DNA of 64,000 bases from an uncultured Eubacteriales bacterium (GTDB taxonomy: Bacteria; Bacillota; Clostridia; UBA1381; UMGS1253), in NCBI GenBank assembly GCA_902492065.1, contig CABUKE010000001.1, positions 310,001 to 374,000 of the forward strand, written 5' to 3'. The notes below the pieces were generated by a model. That model was not told where the DNA came from. It searched no databases and saw only the letters and a program-made list of their open reading frames with translations. Positions 34,191 through 43,066 of the stretch are shown in pieces. A program made the position numbers and the translations under genes. The first letter of the stretch is position 1, and every line of letters begins with the position of its first letter.

Positions 34191-36080
34191 ATGAAAAGGT
34201 TGGTTTTCTGCTTCACCATTTTTGCGTTACTGACTGTGTTTCCGCTTGGACGTGCATTTGCGCAGGACACGGTTTGTGTTCAGCTCGACGGGGAGCCGCT
34301 GGCGTTTGACGTAGAGCCGCAAATCGTCAATGGCCGCGTCATGCTGCCGGTGCGGGCTGTGTTTGAAGCAATGGGAATGCGTGTGGACTGGGACGAGCCG
34401 ACGCAGACGGCAATCGGCGCTTTTGGGCACCGGCGTATATTCTTTACGCTTGGCTCTGACACGGCATGGATGAACGATTTATCCTATACGATAGACACTG
34501 CGCCAGTGCTTGCAGACGGACGGATGCTGATTCCGGTTCGGTTTGCGGCGGAGTGTCTGGGCTATACGGTAAACTGGTACGAGCCGGAACAGACCGTCTA
34601 CCTCGAAACGCCGGAAAGCTGGGTCGTACCGGAGCCAATAGAGCTGACGCTCTTTTTGCACCGGGGCGCGCTCGGCGCATACGACTACAATAATATGACA
34701 ATCTTTCAGGAAGCGGACAGAAAAACGAACATCAAGCTAACAGGCACGGCAAACCCAAACAATACGGATATGCAGGGGGAATTTAAAATCATGCTAACAA
34801 ACGACCCCCTGCCGGATATTGTGCAGGGAAGCAAGGAGAACCTCAATGAATACGGCATGCAAGGTGCGTTTATTCCGCTCGAGGATTTGGTAAAAGAGTA
34901 TGCGCCGCATATTCAGGCAGTGTTTGACGAGCATCCGGAGTATGTGGCGGGCAGCGTTGCGCCGGACGGCCATTTATATTTTATTCCGGGACTATATGAG
35001 AGCAAAGCGTCAATGGGCTTTTATATCCGAAAGGACTGGCTTGACAAGCTTGGGCTTGAGGTACCGACGACAGTCGACGAGTATTACAACGTACTGAAGG
35101 CGTTCCGCGAGCAGGACCCGAACGGGAACGGCTTGCAGGATGAGATACCGTACTTCTACAGCCGTATGGGTATAGACGGCCTGTTACAGCTCTTTGGTGC
35201 GTATCCCTCCTGGTATGTCAACGATGATGATGAAGTGGTGCACGGCGCAACGGAGGAAGCGTACAAAACTGCAATGAAAGAGCTTATAAAATGGTATAAA
35301 GAAGGGCTGATTGACCAGGAAATTTATTCGCGCGGCTGGAATTCCCGCGAGTGGCTCCTCGGCGATAACCTCGGCGGCAGTACGCATGACTGGTTTCTGT
35401 CGACTGGCTCGTTTAATAGGCTTGCGGATACGATTGATGGGTTTGAATGGGTGGCGATTGCACCACCAGCTGACGTAAACGGCGTAGTAAAAGAGAGCTT
35501 TTCCCGGAATATGCTTCAGCCATACGGCTGGGGGATTTCGATCGACAATCAGTATCCGATCGAAACAATCAAATACTTTGACTGGTGGTTCTCCGAGGAG
35601 GGCAGGAGAGCGTACTCGTATGGCATTGAGGGTGATGACTACACGATGGCAGACGGTGAGCCACAGTATACGGAGGCGGCGCGCAGCAAAGAGGATGGGC
35701 TTGTCTTCTACCTACGCAACATTGGCAGTCTTGAGATTGGCGCTCCCCTGAGCCTTGCAGCAGAGGCCGATAGGATGGACCCTGCGTCCCGGCAGGGGTT
35801 TATGTTCTACAGTAACCATCCGGAATGGTATACAAGACAGCTCCCCGACCTGAATTTTACTGAGGAAGAAAAGCAAATTATATATTATGAAAAAGGCAAT
35901 GCGATTACTACGCTGATTCTGGAACGCCAGCAGGAGTGGCTTTACGGCAGAAAGCACACAGACGCAACGTGGGAGACATATCTTGCCGAACTGGACGCTT
36001 TGGGCTATCAGGAGGTGCGCCAAATCTATCAAAATGCGTACGACCGCTATCTGGCTGCGTTCGAGGCGGCGACAAATTAG
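34191..36080 (+). CDS. Extracellular solute-binding protein fused to copper-amine-oxidase-N-like repeats
   Basis: The 629-residue protein has a Sec signal peptide (cleavage near GRAFAQ, residue 25) with no lipobox cysteine. Residues about 30-145 form two copper-amine-oxidase-N-like repeats (GRVMLPVRAVFEAMGMRVDW and GRMLIPVRFAAECLGYTVNW). From about residue 150 it is a family-1-type sugar-binding protein like the LplA group (GFYIRKDWLDKLGLEVPTT, PNGNGLQDEIPYF). No permease genes follow. The repeats may dock it to the wall or to a partner in place of the usual lipid anchor. The ATG follows AAGGAGGG. Peptide or oligosaccharide binding is expected, with oligosaccharide more likely from its neighbours. 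Confidence 0.82.
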   Translation: MKRLVFCFTIFALLTVFPLGRAFAQDTVCVQLDGEPLAFDVEPQIVNGRVMLPVRAVFEAMGMRVDWDEPTQTAIGAFGHRRIFFTLGSDTAWMNDLSYTIDTAPVLADGRMLIPVRFAAECLGYTVNWYEPEQTVYLETPESWVVPEPIELTLFLHRGALGAYDYNNMTIFQEADRKTNIKLTGTANPNNTDMQGEFKIMLTNDPLPDIVQGSKENLNEYGMQGAFIPLEDLVKEYAPHIQAVFDEHPEYVAGSVAPDGHLYFIPGLYESKASMGFYIRKDWLDKLGLEVPTTVDEYYNVLKAFREQDPNGNGLQDEIPYFYSRMGIDGLLQLFGAYPSWYVNDDDEVVHGATEEAYKTAMKELIKWYKEGLIDQEIYSRGWNSREWLLGDNLGGSTHDWFLSTGSFNRLADTIDGFEWVAIAPPADVNGVVKESFSRNMLQPYGWGISIDNQYPIETIKYFDWWFSEEGRRAYSYGIEGDDYTMADGEPQYTEAARSKEDGLVFYLRNIGSLEIGAPLSLAAEADRMDPASRQGFMFYSNHPEWYTRQLPDLNFTEEEKQIIYYEKGNAITTLILERQQEWLYGRKHTDATWETYLAELDALGYQEVRQIYQNAYDRYLAAFEAATN

Positions 36081-36101
36081 AGAGCGGTACAAATTAGGGT
36101 G

Positions 36102-36130
36102 TTGCATTTTAAAAAAATATGTGGCATAAT
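36102..36130 (+). promoter_or_regulatory. Putative promoter upstream of the nucleotide-sugar genes
   Basis: TTGCAT (36102-36107) and CATAAT (36125-36130) are 17 bases apart. A terminator hairpin begins only about 19 bases further on, so the transcript would meet it at once; either this is an attenuated promoter or the match is chance. Confidence 0.4.
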
Positions 36131-36148
36131 AATTTCAAAGAAGCAGCT

Positions 36149-36172
36149 AAAAGCCCCTTTTTGGGGGCTTTT
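36149..36172 (+). terminator. Terminator between the solute-binding gene and the nucleotide-sugar genes
   Basis: AAAAGCCCC pairs with GGGGCTTTT around a TTTTTTG loop. It most simply ends the acyltransferase/solute-binding transcript. Confidence 0.75.
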
Positions 36173-36225
36173 GCATATACGGTGTAGGCCAGATATGGCG
36201 GTTTAAGAAAGAAAAGGGGAAACAG

Positions 36226-37539
36226 ATGGGGCTTTATGAGGAAATCGTGTCAAGAACAACAAAATTGTCTGTGGTCGGTCTCGGTTATGTGGGAATGCCG
36301 ATTGCGGTAGCCTTTGCAAAAAAAGCCGATGTAATTGGGTTCGATATAAACCGAAAGAAAATCGAGCAATACCGTGCTGGAATCGACCCAACCGGAGAAG
36401 TTGGCAACGCTGGCATTTTGGAAACAAGCGTCTGTTTTACTGCCGATGAAGCGGAGCTCCGCCGCGCAAAGTTTCATATTATTGCTGTTCCGACGCCGGT
36501 TCACGCAGACCATACGCCGGACTTGTCGCCGGTGAAGGAGGCCAGCCGGATTGTGGGGCGGAACCTGGTAAAAGGCGCGGTTGTTGTCTATGAGTCTACG
36601 GTTTATCCCGGCGTAACGGAAGAAATCTGTGTTCCGCTTTTGGAGGAGGCGAGCGGCCTCGTGTGCGGCCGCGACTTTAAAGTAGGGTACTCGCCGGAGC
36701 GGATCAACCCAGGAGATAAGGTGCACCGTCTGGAAACGATTGTGAAAATAGTTTCCGGCATGGATACAGAAACGCTTGACACAGTAGCGGGCGTCTATGG
36801 CCTTGTGGTAGAAGCCGGGGTACACCGTGCAGAGAGCATTAAAGTTGCAGAGGCGGCAAAGGTTATAGAAAACAGCCAGCGTGATATCAATATTGCGTTT
36901 ATGAATGAGCTGTCCATCATTTTTCATAAGCTGGGCATTGATACGAAAGCAGTTCTGGAAGCGGCGGGAACGAAATGGAATTTTTTAAAGTTTACGCCCG
37001 GACTTGTCGGGGGACACTGTATCGGCGTCGACCCCTACTATTTGACCTATAAGGCGGAAATGCTGGGCTACCACTCCCAGGTGATTCTTTCCGGGCGGCG
37101 CATCAATGACGATATGGGTAAGTATGTAGCGGAACATATCGTAAAAAATCTTATCGCGGCTAATGTTCCAGTCAAGGACGCAAGGGTGGCGCTGCTTGGC
37201 TTTACGTTTAAAGAAAACTGCCCGGATACGCGCAATACCCGTGTGATTGATATTGTGTGGGAATTGAAGGAATACGGGATCACCCCCGTTGTGTTTGACC
37301 CGGTTGCTGATGCGGCAGAGGCAGAACGCCTTTATGGAGTTGCATTTACGCCTCTGGAAGGAGTGCGGGATATGGATGCGGTGGTTCTTGCTGTGGCGCA
37401 TGACGCGTTTTGCGGCCTGACGGCAGAGGAAACGGGACGGTTTTTCCGCGACGGCGGCAGGCGTGTACTGGTCGATGTCAAGGGTGTGCTCGACCGCAGA
37501 GCCTTTGAAGCGGCGGGCTACCAGTATTGGAGGTTGTAA
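36226..37539 (+). CDS. UDP-N-acetylhexosamine 6-dehydrogenase (TviB/WbpO-like)
   Basis: This NAD-dependent dehydrogenase oxidises C6 of a UDP-N-acetylhexosamine to the uronic acid in two steps. The N-terminal Rossmann motif is VVGLGYVGMPIAVAF near residue 16. The catalytic Cys is in GGHCIGVDPYYLT near residue 263, preceded by KWNFLKFTPG. The FGFTFKE-type region appears as LLGFTFKENCPDTRNTRV. The closest resemblance is to TviB/WbpO and WecC-type enzymes, so the product would be a UDP-N-acetyl-glucosaminuronic or -galactosaminuronic acid. Length 437 is normal. The epimerase gene starts 3 bases after its stop. Confidence 0.9.
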   Translation: MGLYEEIVSRTTKLSVVGLGYVGMPIAVAFAKKADVIGFDINRKKIEQYRAGIDPTGEVGNAGILETSVCFTADEAELRRAKFHIIAVPTPVHADHTPDLSPVKEASRIVGRNLVKGAVVVYESTVYPGVTEEICVPLLEEASGLVCGRDFKVGYSPERINPGDKVHRLETIVKIVSGMDTETLDTVAGVYGLVVEAGVHRAESIKVAEAAKVIENSQRDINIAFMNELSIIFHKLGIDTKAVLEAAGTKWNFLKFTPGLVGGHCIGVDPYYLTYKAEMLGYHSQVILSGRRINDDMGKYVAEHIVKNLIAANVPVKDARVALLGFTFKENCPDTRNTRVIDIVWELKEYGITPVVFDPVADAAEAERLYGVAFTPLEGVRDMDAVVLAVAHDAFCGLTAEETGRFFRDGGRRVLVDVKGVLDRRAFEAAGYQYWRL

Positions 37540-37542
37540 GAA

Positions 37543-38520
37543 ATGGGGTATCAACAGCTAAAGTTTCCGGCAGGGGCGGTTTTTTTAGTCACGGGCGGCG
37601 CGGGCTTTATCGGCTCTAATTTGTGTGAGGCACTGCTGAGGCTGGGGTGCCGGGTTCGCTGCTTGGATAATTTATCAACAGGGAAGCAGGCCAACGTCGA
37701 TTTATTTCTCGGCAATGAACGGTATCACTTTATTCCGGGCGATATCCGCGACCTTGCGACTTGCCAAAAGGCGTGCGAGGGCGTGGACTATGTCTTGCAT
37801 CAGGCGGCATGGGGAAGCGTGCCGCGCTCGATTGAAATGCCCTTGCTCTATGAGCAAATCAATATTATGGGGACGCTGAACATGCTGGAGGCCGCGCGGC
37901 AGGCGGGCGTGAAGAAGTTTGTGTACGCATCCAGTTCTTCTGTTTATGGCGACCATCCATCTTTGCCGAAAACGGAAGGGACGGAAGGGTGGCTGCTGTC
38001 CCCGTATGCGCTGACAAAGCGTGCCGACGAGGAATACGGCAAGCTGTATAAACAGCTCTATGGGCTGGATACGTATGGGCTTCGTTACTTTAACGTATTT
38101 GGGCGCAGACAGGACCCGGATGGGGCGTATGCTGCGGTGATTCCAAGGTTTATCCGCCAGCTTATGCAGGGCGAACGGCCCATAATCCACGGAGATGGCC
38201 GCCAGTCGCGCGACTTTACTTATGTTGAAAATGTCGTGGAAGCAAACCTGAAAGCTTGTCTCGCCTCGCCGGAGGCTGCCGGCGAGGTATACAATATTGC
38301 TTACGGCGGACGGGAAACATTGCTTGAGATTTACCGTGCGATTGCGGACGCGTTGGGCAAAGAAATTGAGCCGGAGTTCGGGCCGGAACGTGCGGGCGAT
38401 ATCCGGCATTCGCATGCTGACATTGGGAAGGCGCGGCGTCTTTTGGGGTATGACCCGGACTACAGTTTCCAAGACGGAATCCAGTTAGCGATTGCGTGGT
38501 ATCGGGAGAATTTGCAGTAA
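37543..38520 (+). CDS. UDP-hexose(uronate) 4-epimerase (TviC/WbpP-like SDR)
   Basis: This extended short-chain dehydrogenase interconverts 4-epimers of UDP-sugars. The NAD motif is VTGGAGFIGSNLCEALL near residue 14, the catalytic serine segment is KFVYASSSSVYGDHP near 125, and the active-site Tyr and Lys are in SPYALTKRADEEYG (Y-x3-K) near 150. These resemble TviC/WbpP. Coming directly after a TviB-like dehydrogenase, it would turn a UDP-GlcNAc-uronate into the galacto form, as in Vi-antigen precursor synthesis. The ribosome binding site (GGAGG) lies at the end of the previous gene. Confidence 0.88.
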   Translation: MGYQQLKFPAGAVFLVTGGAGFIGSNLCEALLRLGCRVRCLDNLSTGKQANVDLFLGNERYHFIPGDIRDLATCQKACEGVDYVLHQAAWGSVPRSIEMPLLYEQINIMGTLNMLEAARQAGVKKFVYASSSSVYGDHPSLPKTEGTEGWLLSPYALTKRADEEYGKLYKQLYGLDTYGLRYFNVFGRRQDPDGAYAAVIPRFIRQLMQGERPIIHGDGRQSRDFTYVENVVEANLKACLASPEAAGEVYNIAYGGRETLLEIYRAIADALGKEIEPEFGPERAGDIRHSHADIGKARRLLGYDPDYSFQDGIQLAIAWYRENLQ

Positions 38521-38544
38521 GCGGCGGAAGGAAGGGAAACGTCA

Positions 38545-39552
38545 GTGTTTCAAAAGAAAACAGTGCTGATAACGGGCGGAACCGGCTCGTTTGGGAACGC
38601 AGTCCTGCGGCGTCTGCTTGAGACAGATGCCGGTGAAATCCGGATATTTTCCCGCGATGAGAAAAAGCAGGACGATATGCGGCGCTTATATCGGGAGCAA
38701 TTCCCGGAGCAGAGCAGCCGAGTCAAATACTATATTGGAGATGTGCGGGACATACAGAGCGTGAGACTGGCCATGTACGGCGCGGATTATGTGTTCCACG
38801 CCGCTGCACTCAAGCAGGTACCGTCCTGCGAGCGGTTCCCGATGGAAGCACTTAAAACAAATGTGCTTGGGACGGAGAATGTGTTGACTGCGGCAGTCGA
38901 AAGCGGCGTACAGCGGGTGGTCTGTTTATCGACGGACAAGGCGGCCTATCCGGTCAGCGCCATGGGCCTGTCCAAAGCTATGATGGAAAAGGCCGCAGTT
39001 GCGAAAGCGGCGAGCGTGCCGCCGGAGCAGACAACAATCTGCTGTACGCGCTTTGGTAATATTATGTGCTCGCGCAGTTCGGTCATTCCGCTGTTTATCA
39101 GCCAAATCAAGGCCGGCCGGCCTTTGACTGTGACCGACCCGGACATGACCCGCTTTCTTATGTCTATGGACGAAGCGGTGGAGCTTGTTCTGTATGCATT
39201 TTTGCACGCGCAGAGCGGCGATATACTGGTGCAGAAGGCGCCTGCCTGTACGATGTTGGTGCTGGCACAGGCGGTACGGGAACTGTTTTGTGCGGATAAC
39301 CCAATCGAGGTGGTTGGCATTCGCCCGGGTGAAAAGCGGCATGAAACGCTTTTGACCGACGAGGAATACGCCGCCGCAGAGGACTTGGGAGACTTTTACC
39401 GAATCAGCGCGCAGCACTGTGTGGGTGAGCACAATCAAAGAGAAGAAAACCGTACAGAATTTTTGAGCGTGGAGCAGGTCAGGGAAAAACTTTTGAAAGA
39501 ACCCTTTGTGCGCGGAGAGGCCGCGGCGTGGACGGAGCAATTCAGGGATTAA
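38545..39552 (+). CDS. UDP-N-acetylglucosamine 4,6-dehydratase/5-epimerase-like protein (CapE/FlaA1 family)
   Basis: This SDR enzyme of the polysaccharide-biosynthesis group has the NADP motif LITGGTGSFGNAVL near residue 9 and the family motifs HAAALKQVPSCERFP and STDKAAYPVSAMGLSKAMME. The catalytic position before Lys is Met (M-x3-K) rather than Tyr, which is the known feature of CapE-type enzymes. The likely role is the first step to an N-acetyl-6-deoxyhexosamine, such as UDP-L-FucNAc. Translation starts at GTG (38545) after GGAAGGAAGGG. No glycosyltransferase follows. Confidence 0.85.
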   Translation: MFQKKTVLITGGTGSFGNAVLRRLLETDAGEIRIFSRDEKKQDDMRRLYREQFPEQSSRVKYYIGDVRDIQSVRLAMYGADYVFHAAALKQVPSCERFPMEALKTNVLGTENVLTAAVESGVQRVVCLSTDKAAYPVSAMGLSKAMMEKAAVAKAASVPPEQTTICCTRFGNIMCSRSSVIPLFISQIKAGRPLTVTDPDMTRFLMSMDEAVELVLYAFLHAQSGDILVQKAPACTMLVLAQAVRELFCADNPIEVVGIRPGEKRHETLLTDEEYAAAEDLGDFYRISAQHCVGEHNQREENRTEFLSVEQVREKLLKEPFVRGEAAAWTEQFRD

Positions 39553-39584
39553 CAAGGGGTTTTGAGGGAGCTGTTCTGATAAGG

Positions 39585-39614
39585 AAAAAGGGATTCTTTT
39601 GAATCCCTTTTTTT
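39585..39614. terminator. Bidirectional terminator between convergent genes
   Basis: AAAAAGGGATTC pairs with GAATCCCTTTTT around TTTT. T-rich tails exist on both strands, so it can end both the CapE-like gene and the minus-strand nucleotidyltransferase gene. Confidence 0.9.
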
Positions 39615-39616
39615 AT

Positions 39617-40363
39617 TTATTGGCAGAGCTGTGCACGCAATTCCTGGTACCAGTCCCGGGCAAAGCCGAGCCGCGCGGCAATGTCGGCATTACTGGAAAC
39701 CTGCAATAACTTATTCAGACGGGTGAGCGGCTCAGCGGGGATGTGCTGCGAGATATGAACCATATGGTAGTACAGCTTACCGGGCGTATAACGCATCCGG
39801 AGCAGCATCACAATCGGCTCGACCACATATTTGTTGTAGTAGAGCAGTGCTTCGGGGTACTGGCCGCGCAGTATATACTTGTATACTCGGCAGAGCTGGC
39901 TGAACCGGTATTCGCTTTCCCGGAGCCAAAACTGGTGTTCCTCCTGCCAGAGGGCAGGGTTCGGCTCGACATAGCGGACGACTTCTGCCTTGTCAAACAG
40001 GACAATACATTTTTCGATCTCGTCCCCATGTCGGAACTTGCTGTACCGCCCGTTGCAACTATGTAGCTGTACATTGAAGTCAATCATCCAGTATTCGCTT
40101 GTATCGGCGATATGGTAAACGCGCTGGAGCTGGCCGTCGTCCCCGCCGTTCTCATAACACAAATCGAGCGGGAAGAGCGTTTCTGCCAGATGGAGCACGT
40201 CCTCTACCGCTTCATCTGCAACGTCAAGGTTAATGTCCATGTCGGAATACTCGTCAAGGTGTCCGGTCGCGTCCGCGCCCTCCAACCACATGGCATACAC
40301 GGTATCAAGCGGCGCAAAGGCGGCGGCATAGGTGTTTATAATTTCCTGTCGGGTGATATTCAT
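39617..40363 (-). CDS. Nucleotidyltransferase-domain protein
   Basis: This 248-residue protein has an N-terminal nucleotidyltransferase-like core with the metal-binding pair in EYSDMDINLDV near residue 40. The usual GS motif is changed: the equivalent stretch is LEGADATGH, so binding of the NTP phosphates may be weak or different. A third acidic strand, WMIDFNVQLHS near residue 95, would complete the active site. The C-terminal half is helical. It resembles the aminoglycoside 6-adenylyltransferase and stand-alone small-molecule nucleotidyltransferases. The start has AAGGAGGG. Substrate unknown. Confidence 0.7.
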   Translation of the reverse strand: MNITRQEIINTYAAAFAPLDTVYAMWLEGADATGHLDEYSDMDINLDVADEAVEDVLHLAETLFPLDLCYENGGDDGQLQRVYHIADTSEYWMIDFNVQLHSCNGRYSKFRHGDEIEKCIVLFDKAEVVRYVEPNPALWQEEHQFWLRESEYRFSQLCRVYKYILRGQYPEALLYYNKYVVEPIVMLLRMRYTPGKLYYHMVHISQHIPAEPLTRLNKLLQVSSNADIAARLGFARDWYQELRAQLCQ

Positions 40364-40441
40364 AAAAAACCCTCCTTAAAACGCGCTTTTCTTTGCTTTA
40401 GTATAGCATGCTATCCGCATTTCCGTCAATGCCAAAGCGCG

Positions 40442-40473
40442 AAAAAGGCCCGGTCGGTAGACCGGACCTTTTT
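40442..40473 (-). terminator. Terminator after the acyl-CoA synthetase gene
   Basis: A hairpin of AAAAAGG-C-CCGGTC with GACCGG-A-CCTTTTT around GGTA lies directly downstream of the synthetase gene on the minus strand. Confidence 0.85.
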
Positions 40474-40505
40474 AAGAAGCAATACTGCCTCTGAGGGGGG
40501 CAAAA

Positions 40506-42188
40506 TTAGTTTTTGTCTTCTTCACGAATCTGCACACGGCGGATTTTTCCGCTGATTGTCTTTGGCAGCTCATCGACAAACTCCACGATACGCGGATATT
40601 TGTACGGTGCAGTCGTATGTTTAACATGATTTTGAAGCTCTTTTTTCAGTTCTTCGCTGGCGGTATACCCCTTTGCCAGAACAATCGTCGCCTTGACAAC
40701 CTGACCGCGCAGCTCGTCCGGCACAGCGGTGATTGCCGTTTCCAGAACGGCCGGGTGCTCCATCAGCGCGCTTTCCACCTCAAACGGCCCGATGCGGTAG
40801 CCGGAGCTCTTGATTACGTCGTCTGCGCGTCCTACAAACCAATAGTAACCGTCCTCGTCCTTCCAAGCGACGTCGCCGGTATAGTACAGGCCGTCGTGCC
40901 ATACGCTGTTTGTCATCTCATCGTCGCGGTAATAACCCATGAACATGCCGGCCGGCGGATTGTCGTGCGGCGCGCGCAGGACGATTTGCCCCTCTTTGCC
41001 GGGGGGGCAGGAGTTCCCCTCGTCGTCAATGATGTCCACGTCGTAGTGCGGCATGGGTTTGCCCATAGAACCGGGCTTCGGCTCCATATAGATATTATTA
41101 GCAATTGTAATTGTCAGCTCCGTCTGCCCAAACCCTTCCATCAGTTTAAGGCCCGTCGCTGCATAGAACTGGTTGTAGATTTCCGGATTGAGCGGCTCAC
41201 CGGCAACGCATGCGTACTCAAGGCTCGACAAATCATATTTCGTCAGGTCTTCCTTGATAAAGAAGCGGTAGATGGTCGGCGGAGCACAGAAGGTTGTAAT
41301 CCTATGCTTTTCGATAACATGGAGCAAATCCGCAGGTTTGAACTTGTCGCTGTAGTCGTAGACGAAGATTGCCGCCTCGCAGAGCCACTGCCCGTACAGC
41401 TTGCCCCACGCGGTCTTTGCCCAGCCGGTGTCAGCAACGGTCAGATGGACGCCGCCCTTGTGAATGTTCTGCCAGAAGCACGCCGTCGCAATATGTGCGA
41501 GCGGATATGCAAAGTTATGGATTACCATTTTCGGCATACCGGACGTGCCGGAGGTAAAGTACAGAAGCATGATGTCGTTGTTCTGCGTCGCCTCTGCGCC
41601 GGTCGGCCGCGTAAAATGCTCGTCCGTATGGTCAAGCTCGCGGTGGAAGTCAATCCACCCGTCGCGGCTGAATTTCCGATTTTTATCGACAAACACCTTT
41701 TTCGTCAACGTCGGACATTTTGCCTGCGCTTCGTCGATGCAGTCGAGAATGTGGTCGTTGTCAGAGGTGGCGATTACCATTTTGATATCCGCTGCGTTGG
41801 CGCGGTACACGATATCCTTTGTCATGAGCAGGTGCGTCGCCGGGATGCCGACCACACCGAGCTTGTGCATGCCGAGGATGAGCCACCAGAACTCATAGTG
41901 GCGCTTGAGCACGAGCATAACCATGTCGCCCTTTTTGAGGCCCTGGTCTTTTAAAAACTGCGCCGACAGGTCGGAATACTTTTTCATTTCCGCAAACGAG
42001 AACGTCCGCTCCTCGCCTTCGTCGTTGCACCATACGAGCGCGTCCTTGTCCGGCGACGTTTTCGCCAGCTCGTCAATTACGTCGTAGGCAAAGTTGAAGT
42101 TTTCCGGTACATTGATATGAAAGTTTTCAAAATAATCCTCACAGGACGTAAAATCCGTTTTTGCATATTTATTGACTAATAAACTCAT
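40506..42188 (-). CDS. AMP-forming acyl-CoA synthetase (acetyl-/medium-chain type)
   Basis: This enzyme activates a carboxylic acid with ATP and joins it to CoA. The ATP motif is YFTSGTSGMPK near residue 205, the hinge region is GYYRDDEMT, the ATP-ribose site is GRADDVIKSSGYRIGP near 440, and the catalytic Lys is in PKTISGKIRR near residue 550. The protein has 560 residues from the ATG at 42188, which is 8 bases after AGGAG; a GTG three codons upstream is less likely. The XRE-cupin regulator gene lies just upstream on the same strand, a recurrent pairing in Clostridia. The acid used is unknown. Confidence 0.9.
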   Translation of the reverse strand: MSLLVNKYAKTDFTSCEDYFENFHINVPENFNFAYDVIDELAKTSPDKDALVWCNDEGEERTFSFAEMKKYSDLSAQFLKDQGLKKGDMVMLVLKRHYEFWWLILGMHKLGVVGIPATHLLMTKDIVYRANAADIKMVIATSDNDHILDCIDEAQAKCPTLTKKVFVDKNRKFSRDGWIDFHRELDHTDEHFTRPTGAEATQNNDIMLLYFTSGTSGMPKMVIHNFAYPLAHIATACFWQNIHKGGVHLTVADTGWAKTAWGKLYGQWLCEAAIFVYDYSDKFKPADLLHVIEKHRITTFCAPPTIYRFFIKEDLTKYDLSSLEYACVAGEPLNPEIYNQFYAATGLKLMEGFGQTELTITIANNIYMEPKPGSMGKPMPHYDVDIIDDEGNSCPPGKEGQIVLRAPHDNPPAGMFMGYYRDDEMTNSVWHDGLYYTGDVAWKDEDGYYWFVGRADDVIKSSGYRIGPFEVESALMEHPAVLETAITAVPDELRGQVVKATIVLAKGYTASEELKKELQNHVKHTTAPYKYPRIVEFVDELPKTISGKIRRVQIREEDKN

Positions 42189-42237
42189 TGTTTTCACTCC
42201 TAATTTCCAATCTTTCTGTCTTTTGGGCCGATGGTTT

Positions 42238-42789
42238 TTAGAAAATAATTGCTAAAAACTTCGCCCTGCCGCCAACGGCCTGCATGCCATGTTTATATTT
42301 TGCGTCAAAATACAGCGAGTCGCCGGGCTGCATGGTCAGTTCTGTTCCGTTAATCGTAATTTTGAGCGTGCCCTCCAGCACATAGTTAAATTCGTGGCCG
42401 GGGTGTGTGTTTTCGGGCGCGTCGTCAGCCATGTTCGACTCTGGTACTTCGACTGTGAAAATTTCTGCGCGCTTGTGCTTAAAGTTGAAGGCAAGGTTTT
42501 GGTATTTATATTCCTTGCGGCGCTCCACGTCAAGCCCTTCGCCCGCGCGTACGAGCTGATATACCGATAGGCGGGGGTCGTCCCCCGAAATAATGGCGGT
42601 CATTTCCACGCCGAATTTGTTTGCAAATTCGTACAGAAAGCTCATGGGGATGTCTGCTTCACCGCTTTCATACGATTCATACACTTCCTTGCTTACACCG
42701 AGATCCTTTGCAACTGCTTCGGTTGAAACGCCCTCAATCTCGCGCAAGCCTCTCATTCTTTCCGCTGTTTGTTTGATTTGTTCTAACAC
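42238..42789 (-). CDS. XRE-cupin transcriptional regulator
   Basis: This 183-residue regulator has an XRE helix-turn-helix in residues 10-65 (LGVSKEVYESYESGEADIP) and a C-terminal cupin barrel (HPGHEFNYVLEGTLKITING, then MQPGDSLYFDAKYKHGMQA). The His and Glu residues that bind metal or ligand are present. It most likely controls the acyl-CoA synthetase gene 49 bases downstream, sensing an acid or CoA ester. Translation starts at GTG with GGAG about 10 bases upstream. Confidence 0.88.
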   Translation of the reverse strand: MLEQIKQTAERMRGLREIEGVSTEAVAKDLGVSKEVYESYESGEADIPMSFLYEFANKFGVEMTAIISGDDPRLSVYQLVRAGEGLDVERRKEYKYQNLAFNFKHKRAEIFTVEVPESNMADDAPENTHPGHEFNYVLEGTLKITINGTELTMQPGDSLYFDAKYKHGMQAVGGRAKFLAIIF

Positions 42790-43066
42790 GGTTTTGCATC
42801 TCCTTTCGATAAGCTGTTTGCTGTGTTTGTGTAACCATCATACCACAAGTTTTTGCGTTTGAAAACCCTTTTGCCCACAATAACATGAAAACAATTGGAA
42901 ATTAATTCAAGCAAGCAGAAAATGAATAAAATTTTTTGCTGTTTCTCGTGGTATTATCCATATGATTAGCGGATTTTATCATAACGGACAAAAATTACTT
43001 TGGATGAATTGAAAAAATAAATAAATAATAGATAATAGGAAAATGAAACAGAAGGGAAGTTAGAAT
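42790..43066. other. Divergent intergenic region, A/T-rich
   Basis: This region between the divergent XRE-cupin and VanW genes must hold the promoters of both. I see only weak candidates on the plus strand (TTGCTG at 42936, TATGAT at 42961, 19 bases apart) and no gene, repeat or clear operator. Confidence 0.4.
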
